Assembly: GCA_028554645.1 (NCBI GenBank)
Contig: JAQOOI010000018.1
Location: 1,488,001-1,552,000, forward strand
Source: Omphalotus guepiniiformis
Lineage: Eukaryota; Basidiomycota; Agaricomycetes; Agaricales; Omphalotaceae
Length of the DNA stretch: 64,000 bases
Direction of reading: 5' to 3'
The translations under genes were made by a program, and so were the position numbers. The notes under the pieces are model-generated. The model saw only the letters and a program-made list of their open reading frames with translations, was not told the origin of the DNA and made no database searches. Positions 22,717 to 31,551 of the stretch are shown here, one piece after another (positions within the stretch are counted from its first letter, which is position 1; every line of letters begins with the position of its first letter).

Positions 22717-24117
22717 TCAGTTAGGAGTATTCGCCACAGTCGTGCGTCCCCTGCGTATATCTTCCCATCTGCATCTTGTATTCGTGCTAGTCCAGCACCT
22801 AGTATGTCCCCTAGTCCGGGTTTTTTGCCAGGTTAGGGGGGATTTTTTCTTTCTCCACAGGTCTTCTGCGAGCTCCCATATCAGGCCTTGTTCTGTGCTC
22901 TCACATTCAGTTAATATATGCTCCATGGTTTCAAACTTCCCTGGGCACGCCAGGCAGTAAGCGCGCTCTTGGAGTTCTGGTGGGGTTGAGGGTCGGAGCC
23001 AGTGGGAGCCTAGCCAGTATGCATCGTGCATTGTCATCCATAGGTATTGTCTTATCTTCCTCGAGAAGTCTTTGCTTTTGATCGCTTTCCAGATGGCTTC
23101 CGACGTGGGTATGTAGCCGAACATGTCCTCGGTCTGGATCTGGACTTTCTCTAGTATGGCTTCCGTCCTCTGGCGGCGGTGGTCTTTCTTAGCGACTTTG
23201 ATCTCTCGTATAGCTCTATAGGCGAGGGTTTGAGTCACAGTCGAAAGTTTGATCCCCGTGAGGGTGAGCTTGGGGTCCGTGGTTAGGTTTACAGGGTCCA
23301 CTGTCTCTTTTTCTGCTCCTGTCTTCGCAAGTTTGTCAGCTTCCTCGTTCGCTCTGTGGTCGCTGTGGCCTTTCACCCACTGGAAGTAAGTGAGTGCCCT
23401 TCTCGCCCTTATACTTGCGAGCGTGCTGCGAATTAGCTCTCTGTTGGGTACTTCGGTGTAGCCCCGGTCTTCCATGCTTTCCCTATTTTTGTTTATGTGG
23501 TCTAGCGCATATCTCGAATCCGAGATTATTAGGACTTCGTTGGTAGGGGGTATCGTCTCTGCTGGGTGCTTGATCGCCACTACTTCTCCCGTTTGGTTGG
23601 AGTGGTGTATGTTGTCGGGCAGGTGCAGGGCTCGGTTTCGTTCATCATTGATTGCGAAGAAGACTCCGGCGCCTGCCACCGCATTGTCTTCGCCGTTGTG
23701 GAAGCATGAGCCGTCAGTGGCCACTTGGATTGTTTCTTCGTTTATGGGTTGGGTAGTGGGGGTTGCGGCTGGTGGTAGGTCGTTACATACCGATCCCGTT
23801 GTGAAAACTCTGAATATGTCTGCTAGGTGTTTGCCTGTGGTGAGTCCGGGTTGGAAGGTTGTCCATTCGTCGTGTGGGGCTCGCCATTCTTTCTCGAAGT
23901 CTTCCGGCAGGTCTGAGCGTGGGTCCCATTCGGGAGGAAGGAGGTCTAGTAGCTCTTCTGCTCGCTCTGCGCAGGCGTGAGGGTTCCCGCAGGTTGTTGT
24001 TCGTCGTACTCGAACACAGTCATTGCATGCGCAGTTGGATCGTTGCTGGTGCGCTGGGTTTAGGAGGATGGACGCGATGTCCTGAGCGTCGCCTGTAAGG
24101 AGCGCGTGGTGGTTGTT
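22717..24117 (-). CDS. LINE ORF2, C-terminal part: Cys-rich segment, RNase H and CCHC-like tail
   Basis: This continues ORF2 in the shifted frame from the A6 run to the stop at 22717. It holds ALLTGDAQDIASILLNPAH and a Cys-rich segment (CACNDC, then C and H/C). RNase H follows with its four acidic sites: VATDGSCFH, GEVVAI, ISDSRYAL and DHRANEEADKLA. Near the C-terminus is the CLAC, then METMEHILTEC motif usual in Tad-type elements. The only in-frame ATG start (23724) is at the RNase H itself. In the ancestral element this was one protein with the endonuclease-RT part. Confidence 0.82.
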   Translation of the reverse strand, partial: NNHHALLTGDAQDIASILLNPAHQQRSNCACNDCVRVRRTTTCGNPHACAERAEELLDLLPPEWDPRSDLPEDFEKEWRAPHDEWTTFQPGLTTGKHLADIFRVFTTGSVCNDLPPAATPTTQPINEETIQVATDGSCFHNGEDNAVAGAGVFFAINDERNRALHLPDNIHHSNQTGEVVAIKHPAETIPPTNEVLIISDSRYALDHINKNRESMEDRGYTEVPNRELIRSTLASIRARRALTYFQWVKGHSDHRANEEADKLAKTGAEKETVDPVNLTTDPKLTLTGIKLSTVTQTLAYRAIREIKVAKKDHRRQRTEAILEKVQIQTEDMFGYIPTSEAIWKAIKSKDFSRKIRQYLWMTMHDAYWLGSHWLRPSTPPELQERAYCLACPGKFETMEHILTECESTEQGLIWELAEDLWRKKKSPLTWQKTRTRGHTRCWTSTNTRCRWEDIRRGRTTVANTPN

Positions 24118-27100
24118 TTTTCAGGCAAAGGCTGGCTGCTGAATGGTTGAGTCTCCGGATGGCTGGATCTGCCTCCCTGTGGTACCAGATTGGGATCTGC
24201 CTTATGACGTCCCTGGGGAAGGCTAGTCCTTCAGGGCGTAGGTGGTATTTACGCGCAGTCGCAACCATTAATTTTAGTTCGGGTGGTAGCTTGGATGGTT
24301 TACCTATGCTCGTTTGCCAGGATTGGAGGAAGATGTTCAGGCGGACCTTCTGGTCGACATTTTGCTCGGTTTGGGGGACGTGTTTTGCGAAGAGGGCGTC
24401 TGCAATGTAGGCCCACAGGGGGCGGTCATGGCCTAGTTTTAGGTACGCCTTAAGCCACATTATTGTGATGGCTTCGTTGCGTGCTTGTAGGTCCAGTACT
24501 GCTTTCCCCCCAGTGGTGGCTTTGTTAAGGATGGTTTCTGCATTTACGGGGTTGTGGGAGCGGTCGTTCCACATGAATCTGGATATACGTTTTACAAGGC
24601 GGCTCTCGACTTCGGAAGGCATGCCTTGGACTACTGTGAGGTATTGTGTGAACCCGCCCGGGACCATTTGGACTATGTGGCGTCGGCCTTCCATAGTGGG
24701 GCCAGACTTGCTCCAGTGCAGTAGGGAGGTGTCAATGCGGTCGAGCATGGTATTCCACAGGTTAGTGGAGTTGAAGTTATTTCCGTACCACCCTCCGAGG
24801 ATGCGTGACGCTTCATTTTCTTTTGTTATTCTGATCCAGTCTGGGAGGGGGATTGTTGTGGGTGTGGTTGTTCGTGTGTGCTCAATGCGCTGGCGGTAGG
24901 CTTTCGGTCCGATTGGTATTATCTCGGTTTTTGTAACATTGAATTTCGCGCGGGAGGCAATGCACCAGGTGTTTAGGAGCTGTTGGAGTTCGTCGAAGCT
25001 GTCGTGGGAGGACAAGAGAACGGTGGTGTCATCCGCGAACAGGTTGACGATTAGCCGTTCATTCAGACCTGGGATATTAAATCCTCTTAGGGGTGAATTT
25101 CGTATCATCGCGGCAAGGGGCTCTATGGCGAGGTCAAAAAGAAGACAGGACAGTGGGTCGCCTTGGCGTACACCGCGTGTGACGCGATACTTAGAGCTCT
25201 GGTGTCCGTTTATATATACTTGTGTCTCCGCGTGAGCATATAGCGCTTTCACTGTATCAATGAAGGACTGGGGCAGTCTGAATTTTTGGAGAGTTTTCCA
25301 CAAGTAGTCGTGGCTGATTTTGTCATATGCTTTTTCTTGGTCTAGTGCTACTATTAGACCCTCCTGCTCATAGGCTTCTGCGTAGTACATGATCATTCTA
25401 ATCAATTGTGTCTGGTCAGTGATCTGGCGCCCGGGTACGAAGCCTGCCTGGTTCGTATGCAGCAGGGACGGGGCTACTTCCGCTAGGCGTATTGTAAGTG
25501 CTTTGGTAAAGATTTTGTAGTCTGTGTTGAGTAGGGTGATAGGTCTATAGTTTGATATAAAGGTTTTATCGTTCTTTTTGTAGATGGGGCACATCCAACC
25601 TTCTGTGAAAGCTGTGGACGGGTCCACTCCGTGCGTTCGGATATCGTTGAAGGCTCTAGTCAGTAGGGCAACGATGTTGAAGGCGGGCCGGTTGCTGCCG
25701 TGGTCTTCGGCATAACGTGCGTGTAGCGCTTTCCAGAGTTCATATGGTGCTCCGTCAATTCCTGGCGCGGTGTCGTTCTGCGTGAGGCTCAGTGCTTCCG
25801 AGACAGTCAGTTCGTCAAGAGGGCGGTCGAGGAAATTATGTTGTGCTTGGGTCGTTTGCGCAGTCAGCGAGCGTAGTACTGACTCGATCACCTCGTCTCT
25901 GTTCCCGGGTTCATTTTCGAGACCATCAAGCTGGAGGTTTTCATGGTAGTCGCGGGCTAGTTCTGCCATTTTTCGCGAGTTTTTCTCGTATATCTCCCCA
26001 GGTGGTGTTGAGGGTGGATTTATGTGTTCGGGTCCTGTTGGTGGCTCAGGCTTCCGCAGTGCGTGGATGGGTTCGCGTGGGTTCTTCTGTTTGTTGACCT
26101 GTACCCAGTATTTGCTAACGGTCTCACCCTCGATCCAGTCTCTCGTGGACACTTTCTTCCGTGTCTTTTGGTGGTGTTGCTGTGTTAGGCGGGAGAGTTT
26201 TGTTTTAATTGCTGCGGAGGTTGTCTTTCGCTCTTGTTCGGGCGCTAGTGTATCATTGTTGACTTCATTTAGAAGGTCTTCCAGTTCCCGTTGCTGGCGT
26301 TGAAAGAGTGGGGTGATTGCTCGGCTTCTGTCCCTTGCTTTCTTTAGGACATCCGTTTTGAACTGGGCTAGTATCCGTTGGGGGTTGTTCTCGTCTGTAC
26401 GGTTCTCAGGCCGGAGGTTTCTGAGTTCGGTTTGGGCTTGCAATCCTCTCTCATGGGCGAATTTTTTGAAGGCTTTGTCCTGCAAGACGTGGTGTGGCAT
26501 CGTCCATCGTCCTTTACCCATTGAGGGCCCCGCCTCGCAGGTAATTTGTACCGACACCATGCTGTGGTCCGCGTGTGGTACACCGCTTTCCTCAATGATC
26601 CATTCTCGAGCTGTCTTGAACACTTGGTGCGAGACGTAGATTCGGTCTATTCTGGATTGGGAACCAGTGTCAGACTGGAGGTATGTGTAGTTTCGTGTGT
26701 CTGGGTATGTGTGACGCCACCCGTCTTTAAGGTGGAGGTTGAGTTTTAGGTCGTCCAGGGCGTCTACGATGTCATTTGAGTCTTCGTGGCTGGGGAGTCG
26801 GTCTAGGACTCCTTGTTCTACGGCATTAAAGTCTCCTGCCATCATTTGGGGCTTAGGGGTCCGGGAGTGATCCTCATAGTATTTAGTGATTTTTACCCAG
26901 AAGGCCGCGTTGTCGGCGGGGTTGTTGGGTGCGTAGACAGCGAGCAGGTTCAGTTTGGTATTTTCGTGCCATTTCGTCTGTAGTAGAAGTGCCCGTCCCG
27001 GGACAATCTCAGTCGTTTTTGCACCCGTGGGGTCGAGTAGTTCCTTGTTAATGGCGAAAGCTACGCCTCCCCGTCTAGTGGGGTGTTCCGGGTCAGATGA

Positions 27101-27925
27101 GGCAAATATTTTGAGTCTTTTGGAGAAGCGGGTCTCTATATCTATTCTTCGTTCCTCAGTCATATGTGTCTCTTGGACCATGAGTACAGCCAGTTTCTTG
27201 TGGCGCATTAGCTGGTTGACATGGTTCCATTTATTATCTGTGTGGAAGGCGCTAGGGTGTCCGTAACCCCTGATGTTCAGTGAGGCGATACGAATGGAGG
27301 GACGACTCGATTTACGAGTGGTGTTCTTAGATCTCAGGCGGAGATGGCGTGGTAGGTGCTGACGTTCGTTGGAAACTGGGTTTTCAGTCCTCATTCTATT
27401 CAAGAATTCACTTCTCCCAGGCGGGGGTGTGGCCACAGGCTGTGGCGTTTGGGCAGGCGGCCCAGGGGCATGCTGGTTAGCAGTAGGTGCATGGTCTGTA
27501 GGCGGCAGACTTTGGGCAGGCGGCCCGTTAAACTGAGGCCCAGTGGGTGCATTCGCAGGCAGCGAATGGTTTGCGGGGGGTAGCGAGTCTCGGTCATCGC
27601 CAACTCTGTTTGCGGAGGGCTCTGGAGACCTGTTCCCCCCCGTGGGTAGAACATGCCTGTTGCCGAAACCTAGCCCGCCTTCATTCGAGATGTGACCAAC
27701 AGGCACGTCGACATCCCCTCCAGCAGAGCTAGGCCGAGTGCCGGTTTGACGTCTGTCGTTTAGCGTGTGTGTTAAATCTGTAGTATGTAAAGGTGTAGAA
27801 GCAGTTAGCGCTCCACTCAAGGCTGCCGTCCTTGAGCTTCGATGCAGGTTGCTAGTAGTCCTCCTTGTACCTACTCGGTACGCAGAGGTATCCGTTTTCA
27901 CGGTTGGCCCTACCAGCCTGGCCAT
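24020..27925 (-). CDS. LINE ORF2: AP endonuclease and reverse transcriptase (frame ends early)
   Basis: 1301 codons. The N-terminus is low complexity. An APE-type endonuclease covers about residues 210-450: IASLNIRGYG, VQETHM, AGDFNAVEQG, SRIDRIYVS and HADHSMV, i.e. the Asn, Glu, Asp-x-Asn, Ser-Asp-like and Asp-His motifs. The reverse transcriptase covers about residues 680-1000, with YRPITLLNTDYKI, AGFVPGRQITD, ALDQEKAYDKI, GVRQGDPLS and the catalytic FADD. The frame shifts at an A6 run (plus T6, 24118-24123) just after SLCLKK. The normal continuation (HHALLTGDA, a Cys-rich segment, then RNase H) is in the +1 frame, so the last 30 or so residues of this ORF are an artefact of the shift. Confidence 0.88.
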   Translation of the reverse strand: MARLVGPTVKTDTSAYRVGTRRTTSNLHRSSRTAALSGALTASTPLHTTDLTHTLNDRRQTGTRPSSAGGDVDVPVGHISNEGGLGFGNRHVLPTGGNRSPEPSANRVGDDRDSLPPANHSLPANAPTGPQFNGPPAQSLPPTDHAPTANQHAPGPPAQTPQPVATPPPGRSEFLNRMRTENPVSNERQHLPRHLRLRSKNTTRKSSRPSIRIASLNIRGYGHPSAFHTDNKWNHVNQLMRHKKLAVLMVQETHMTEERRIDIETRFSKRLKIFASSDPEHPTRRGGVAFAINKELLDPTGAKTTEIVPGRALLLQTKWHENTKLNLLAVYAPNNPADNAAFWVKITKYYEDHSRTPKPQMMAGDFNAVEQGVLDRLPSHEDSNDIVDALDDLKLNLHLKDGWRHTYPDTRNYTYLQSDTGSQSRIDRIYVSHQVFKTAREWIIEESGVPHADHSMVSVQITCEAGPSMGKGRWTMPHHVLQDKAFKKFAHERGLQAQTELRNLRPENRTDENNPQRILAQFKTDVLKKARDRSRAITPLFQRQQRELEDLLNEVNNDTLAPEQERKTTSAAIKTKLSRLTQQHHQKTRKKVSTRDWIEGETVSKYWVQVNKQKNPREPIHALRKPEPPTGPEHINPPSTPPGEIYEKNSRKMAELARDYHENLQLDGLENEPGNRDEVIESVLRSLTAQTTQAQHNFLDRPLDELTVSEALSLTQNDTAPGIDGAPYELWKALHARYAEDHGSNRPAFNIVALLTRAFNDIRTHGVDPSTAFTEGWMCPIYKKNDKTFISNYRPITLLNTDYKIFTKALTIRLAEVAPSLLHTNQAGFVPGRQITDQTQLIRMIMYYAEAYEQEGLIVALDQEKAYDKISHDYLWKTLQKFRLPQSFIDTVKALYAHAETQVYINGHQSSKYRVTRGVRQGDPLSCLLFDLAIEPLAAMIRNSPLRGFNIPGLNERLIVNLFADDTTVLLSSHDSFDELQQLLNTWCIASRAKFNVTKTEIIPIGPKAYRQRIEHTRTTTPTTIPLPDWIRITKENEASRILGGWYGNNFNSTNLWNTMLDRIDTSLLHWSKSGPTMEGRRHIVQMVPGGFTQYLTVVQGMPSEVESRLVKRISRFMWNDRSHNPVNAETILNKATTGGKAVLDLQARNEAITIMWLKAYLKLGHDRPLWAYIADALFAKHVPQTEQNVDQKVRLNIFLQSWQTSIGKPSKLPPELKLMVATARKYHLRPEGLAFPRDVIRQIPIWYHREADPAIRRLNHSAASLCLKKQPPRAPYRRRSGHRVHPPKPSAPATIQLRMQ

Positions 27926-28259
27926 GTGTGGGGGAACCTCAAGCTTACCTGTCCGACCTACGGGGATAGAGCGTCAGTAAATTCATCTTGAGGGGGGTGG
28001 GAGTCGTGGTGGGTGTCTGCGTGCCAGGCGGGCCCGTTCCCTTAGGTTTCAGACACTGAGAATGTCGCTCTCTTATGTGGGGTATGTAGGTTTCCACTCT
28101 CGTTGTCGGTCTTAGCGTTGGGTTTTATCGTGGTCAGTGATATGGGGGACAACGAAATTTATTGTCTATTTTACGTATACGGGGGGGCAGCGTGTAGGGA
28201 CAGGACGTGCGTGTAGGGTTCGCATTTTAAAGAGAGTGTAAATATGGCCGCACGGCCCG

Positions 28260-29867
28260 TTAAACATATTCAAAATCTTCGGTGAAGTACTGTCCGCCAT
28301 TGTTATAAGGACGCGATCCTCTCCCTCGACTCCCTCTAGTGGAGGGGTAGCCACGGCTTCGGGTGCCTCTGGGGGTGCCTCTGGTGGGGAATCTGCCTCG
28401 TCCTCGCCCTCGGTGTTCACCTCCCCCAGCGTCAGGAGTTTCGCTCGTGGGGAGGCGGAACCCATTCCATCCGTCGACTGCAGGGAAGGGGCATGCGAAA
28501 CCAGGGTGGGTGTTGGCTTTGCAGTGGACGCAGTGGATTTTGTAGGGGGCAGGTTCCATCTTCCTCCAGTCGCGTATGAAGTAGGGACGCGCTATGAGGT
28601 TCAGCCATTGTCTGTGGCTCGCGGGGTCTGTGGTTATGGGTTTTCCAGTCAGTTGGTAGACTGGCGTACCTCCGTCGCGTCGATTTGCGAGTAGGAAAGT
28701 GAGCTCAAAGGAGCTCGTGGCTTCCACAACTTGTTCTGAGATCGAGAGGGAGGTAGCATGGGGGGTCAGGCGGTTCACTAGGGCTCGGAATTCTCCTAGA
28801 TTCCACAGCTCTTCTCGTATGGCGGCCATGGCGTCGGTGCGAGACCTAGTGTCATCCTTGACTGCAGGACCGTGGAAGTTCGCGATTACCCATGAATGGA
28901 CGGAGGGATCAAAGAGGGTGACCTGGAAGGCCAAGTGCTCGTTGATTGCGAAGACACGTTCGTAGAGGAGGCGTTGTGCCAGGGCGTCGCTGAAGCCGAG
29001 AATGATGAGCGGCCAGGGGTGGTCGTAGTCTCCTCGGCGGGACCTGCGTGTTCTGCCTTGCGCGGGTTCGGGAATTACGACGTCCAGATAATCATTTTCT
29101 GGGTATTCCATGCTGCGTAGGAAGTCGAGGACGTCCTCGTTGAGTCTGGGGTGGTCATGGAGGAGTTTTGTCCCTGCGTCAAAGGGTATTACCGCCATGT
29201 AGTCAGTTGGTTTCTGCATGATTGTCTCCTTCTGCCTGGGGGCAAGGCCGTCCAGTAGCGATGTCAGTTCGAACGGGATCTGTGGCCATCCGATTGGATT
29301 TTGTGTGAAGGGGGTCGAGTTGTTCCCTGGGATGATAGGAGGAGGGGCACCGGCGTGCGTACGGGCAAGGTGGGGGTTCTCATCTCGCAGGGCCGGCGTT
29401 CCTTCCATGTTATCGTAGGCAGGGAGGTCATTGCGCGTCTCTGGTGGAGGACGTGGGAGGGGTAGGGGTGCGGTGATTCGTGGCTGCAGACCTTCCATGG
29501 TGGTCGAGACTGGCTCTGGTCGTTCCCTCTCCTGTCTTTCTCCGACCATAGAGACTATTCGCTGGCCTTCTTCTGCACCTCTCGCCGTTTTGAGGGGAGG
29601 GCCTCTGGAGGGGGAGTTTTGCACTTCGTCTGCATTTCTCGGCAGCTTGAAGGGTGCGGGTGGGGCGTCGGTTGGGGAGTCACCCTCAGGTGTCGTTCGA
29701 TTCGTGGGTGGAGCTGTAACCGACATGATGTAGGTGTTTGATTGTCTGAGCTTTTTGTTTGCCTTTTTGGTGGCTCGTCTTAGCGTTTCTGTAGCTGTAC
29801 GGAAGCGGGTGCCAAAGTAGCGCAGGGGGGGCTGGGATGAACTGTATCGGGCACGAAAATTTTCCAT
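28260..29867 (-). CDS. LINE ORF1 protein (nucleic-acid-binding, CCHC knuckle)
   Basis: 535 residues. It has a basic N-terminus, a long Pro-rich low-complexity stretch and a globular middle (PFELTSLLDGLAPRQKE and onward). Near residue 450 comes a standard CCHC knuckle C-VH-C-KANT-H-PGFA-C, then an RGG-like tail (RGRGRGRFPTRGTPRG). ORF1 proteins of LINEs coat the RNA. No stop or frameshift was seen. Confidence 0.85.
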   Translation of the reverse strand: MENFRARYSSSQPPLRYFGTRFRTATETLRRATKKANKKLRQSNTYIMSVTAPPTNRTTPEGDSPTDAPPAPFKLPRNADEVQNSPSRGPPLKTARGAEEGQRIVSMVGERQERERPEPVSTTMEGLQPRITAPLPLPRPPPETRNDLPAYDNMEGTPALRDENPHLARTHAGAPPPIIPGNNSTPFTQNPIGWPQIPFELTSLLDGLAPRQKETIMQKPTDYMAVIPFDAGTKLLHDHPRLNEDVLDFLRSMEYPENDYLDVVIPEPAQGRTRRSRRGDYDHPWPLIILGFSDALAQRLLYERVFAINEHLAFQVTLFDPSVHSWVIANFHGPAVKDDTRSRTDAMAAIREELWNLGEFRALVNRLTPHATSLSISEQVVEATSSFELTFLLANRRDGGTPVYQLTGKPITTDPASHRQWLNLIARPYFIRDWRKMEPAPYKIHCVHCKANTHPGFACPFPAVDGWNGFRLPTSETPDAGGGEHRGRGRGRFPTRGTPRGTRSRGYPSTRGSRGRGSRPYNNGGQYFTEDFEYV

Positions 29868-30450
29868 TGTGTTTGTGGATGTTTATATGGTGGCTTCGCA
29901 GCTGTATAGGCCTGTGGTTCAGGTATCTTTCGTCGCAGCTGGTGTGGGGAGGGGAGGTTTCAATTCAGGGAGGGGTTCTCTTATGTCTCGAGTTCTGGTG
30001 GCTTTTCACGTTGGCGTGGAACCGTTTGGTAATGTTGTCGTATCAGTAATGTATGTACATTTTTATGTTAGGCGAGGCCAATGATAAGTCATGGGGTATT
30101 CCAGAAGAGAGCGTGTGTATACCCGTAGGGTGGGTGGTTACTGCGTCTAGTGCAGTTAGTCTATGACAGTGAGGCGTACTGTGTTGTGGTGGCCAGGCAG
30201 GCTTTTTTAGAGCAGTGAAGTTCGTGACGTGGCAGCCGGGCGGGCATTTTCGTCGTCAGTGCAGGCGGCTAGTGACATCTTTCGCAGGCGGCGAGTCCAT
30301 CGCTGGCGGCGTGGTTTTGGTTTTCACAGACGGTGAAGCTATCCCACTGTTAGGTGGAGCATCTGTTGGTTTCCCATTGAGGTACTAGTCCCTTGCGCCG
30401 CGAAGAGGCCAGATGCCGGACCGACCATGGTGGTGGTCCTTGTGCAAGGG

Positions 30451-30465
30451 TTTGATTCCGGTTTC
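30451..30465. repeat. LINE target-site duplication, right copy
   Basis: TTTGATTCCGGTTTC, identical to 22083-22097, directly at the 5' end of the LINE. Confidence 0.85.
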
Positions 30466-30536
30466 AAAACCCGTTTCTACGCAATTCTGTTTTGAATCCG
30501 GTTTTATATTTTCGCTCGATGAAAAATTGAATATTT

Positions 30537-31213
30537 CTATGTGCTGTAGTTGTAATGTCCTTGTGCAAATTTTCTTCTAGTTATTAATTCTAATTCGTCT
30601 AGTCTTTCCTCGTCTTCTTTTAAATCTGCACTTGGATGAGTTGTAAAAAGAGTGCAATCAAATGTCTGAAGGAGTCTGATGTTCTGTCTGCCTCTGCTCC
30701 TCGACAGCGCAACGTACGCGCTGAAGGGCGTCAGTTTTAGACCGGTCGGTGGTTGATAAATGTCTACTACAACTCTATTAATTGTCTGGCCTTGACTTTT
30801 GAAATCTGTAAATGCGTAACCCCCAGCTATTAGAAATTGTTTTCGAGCCGCTTTCGACTTGTTAGTTTTGAAAGTGGTTAGCGTTGGCGTCACCGGTAAA
30901 ACACCAATGGGTAAGCCCGGAAGATGTACTTTGCAATCGCCTTCGACCTTCAATAGTATTGCTAAGGGCAAGAATTGAAGGTGTACGATAGGTTGATTTG
31001 AAAGGGGTGTGAGCTCTCTCGAATCTAAGACTATGTCCTGGCAACTTGTACTGCTATTATTGCTGCAACGAGACTTGCGACGTGTATACTACCAATTTCG
31101 GCTCACCCGCAAACGATTCAAAAAATATAATTGCTCAAACTGCTTCGCAGCAAGGTTTTCGTTGACTTCGTCAACACCTAGTATTCCAAGAGCTGGGCAA
31201 AACGCAAACAAAA
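30537..31213 (-). pseudogene. PIF1-like helicase C-terminal fragment
   Basis: The C-terminal domain of a PIF1-type helicase is clear: ARKQFLIAGGYAFTDFKSQGQTI, INRVVVDIY, TPFSAYVALSRSRGRQNIRLL, ending at 30537. Upstream (31213-30980) coding continues with EVNENLAAKQFEQLYFLNRL and QDIVLDSREL. It joins across the KDZ insertion to a stretch right of it (42436-42530, minus: GRLALERLLIQNTNPSL) through a GT..AG pair. The Walker motifs are not in the window. Such fragments are common remains of Helitrons or of captured PIF1 genes in basidiomycetes; which of the two cannot be told here. Confidence 0.7.
31206..31213. repeat. KDZ element target-site duplication, left copy
   Basis: AAACAAAA, identical to 42428-42435. 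Confidence 0.85.
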
Positions 31214-31485
31214 CACCTGATCAGCCCACATAAACCATCAAATTAGACGGAACCATCCGCCGCGTGGTTCCGTCTAGTTAGACGGCTTACCGGGCACCAT
31301 GCCTTTCCTCTGAAAACGGCTCGCAATTTAGGGGACTTGAAGCTTTTGAGAGTGCTCGGGTAAGTAAGGTATGGGTGTCCTGTCATCAACGTGCTGACGC
31401 ACGACTCGTCACGCGTCTCGCTTCTCTCCCGACCTTTCCGACACCGTCTGTACCTCTCCGCTCGTCGTCGAGCTCGACGAGCTCA
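31214..31485 (+). repeat. Left terminal inverted repeat of the KDZ element (272 bp)
   Basis: Inverse of 42156-42427 with only about two base differences seen by eye (C/T near 31298 and T/C near 31449). It contains a sub-terminal hairpin with arms TAGACGGAACCA and TGGTTCCGTCTA and, at its inner end, the self-complementary run GAGCTCGACGAGCTC. Confidence 0.92.
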
Positions 31486-31551
31486 CTGTAATCTGTCAAT
31501 TTAGAAAGAACCACTTCAAATGTATAGTTAATATATTTCTAATATAAAAGG

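Larger units (their letters stand above)
22098..30450 (-). mobile_element. Full-length Tad-like LINE (non-LTR retrotransposon), 8353 bp
   Basis: On the minus strand: 5' UTR (30450-29868), ORF1 (29867-28260), a 334-bp spacer, ORF2 with APE endonuclease and reverse transcriptase (27925-24020), and an RNase H region in a shifted frame (to 22717). A roughly 600-bp 3' UTR and a 19-nt poly(A) tail (plus-strand T run 22098-22116) follow. A 15-bp direct repeat sits at the two outer ends. The domain order endonuclease-RT-RNase H with a CCHC-bearing ORF1 fits the fungal Tad clade. Full length and a perfect duplication imply recent insertion. One single-base frameshift splits ORF2. Confidence 0.92.

Noticed and set aside
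24118..24123. A6 run as a classical -1 slippery heptamer
   Set aside because: The needed change is +1, not -1, so a simple one-base insertion explains it better.
22510..30060. Many plus-strand open frames of 60-168 codons
   Set aside because: They are antisense shadows of the high-GC LINE ORFs and have no motifs of their own.
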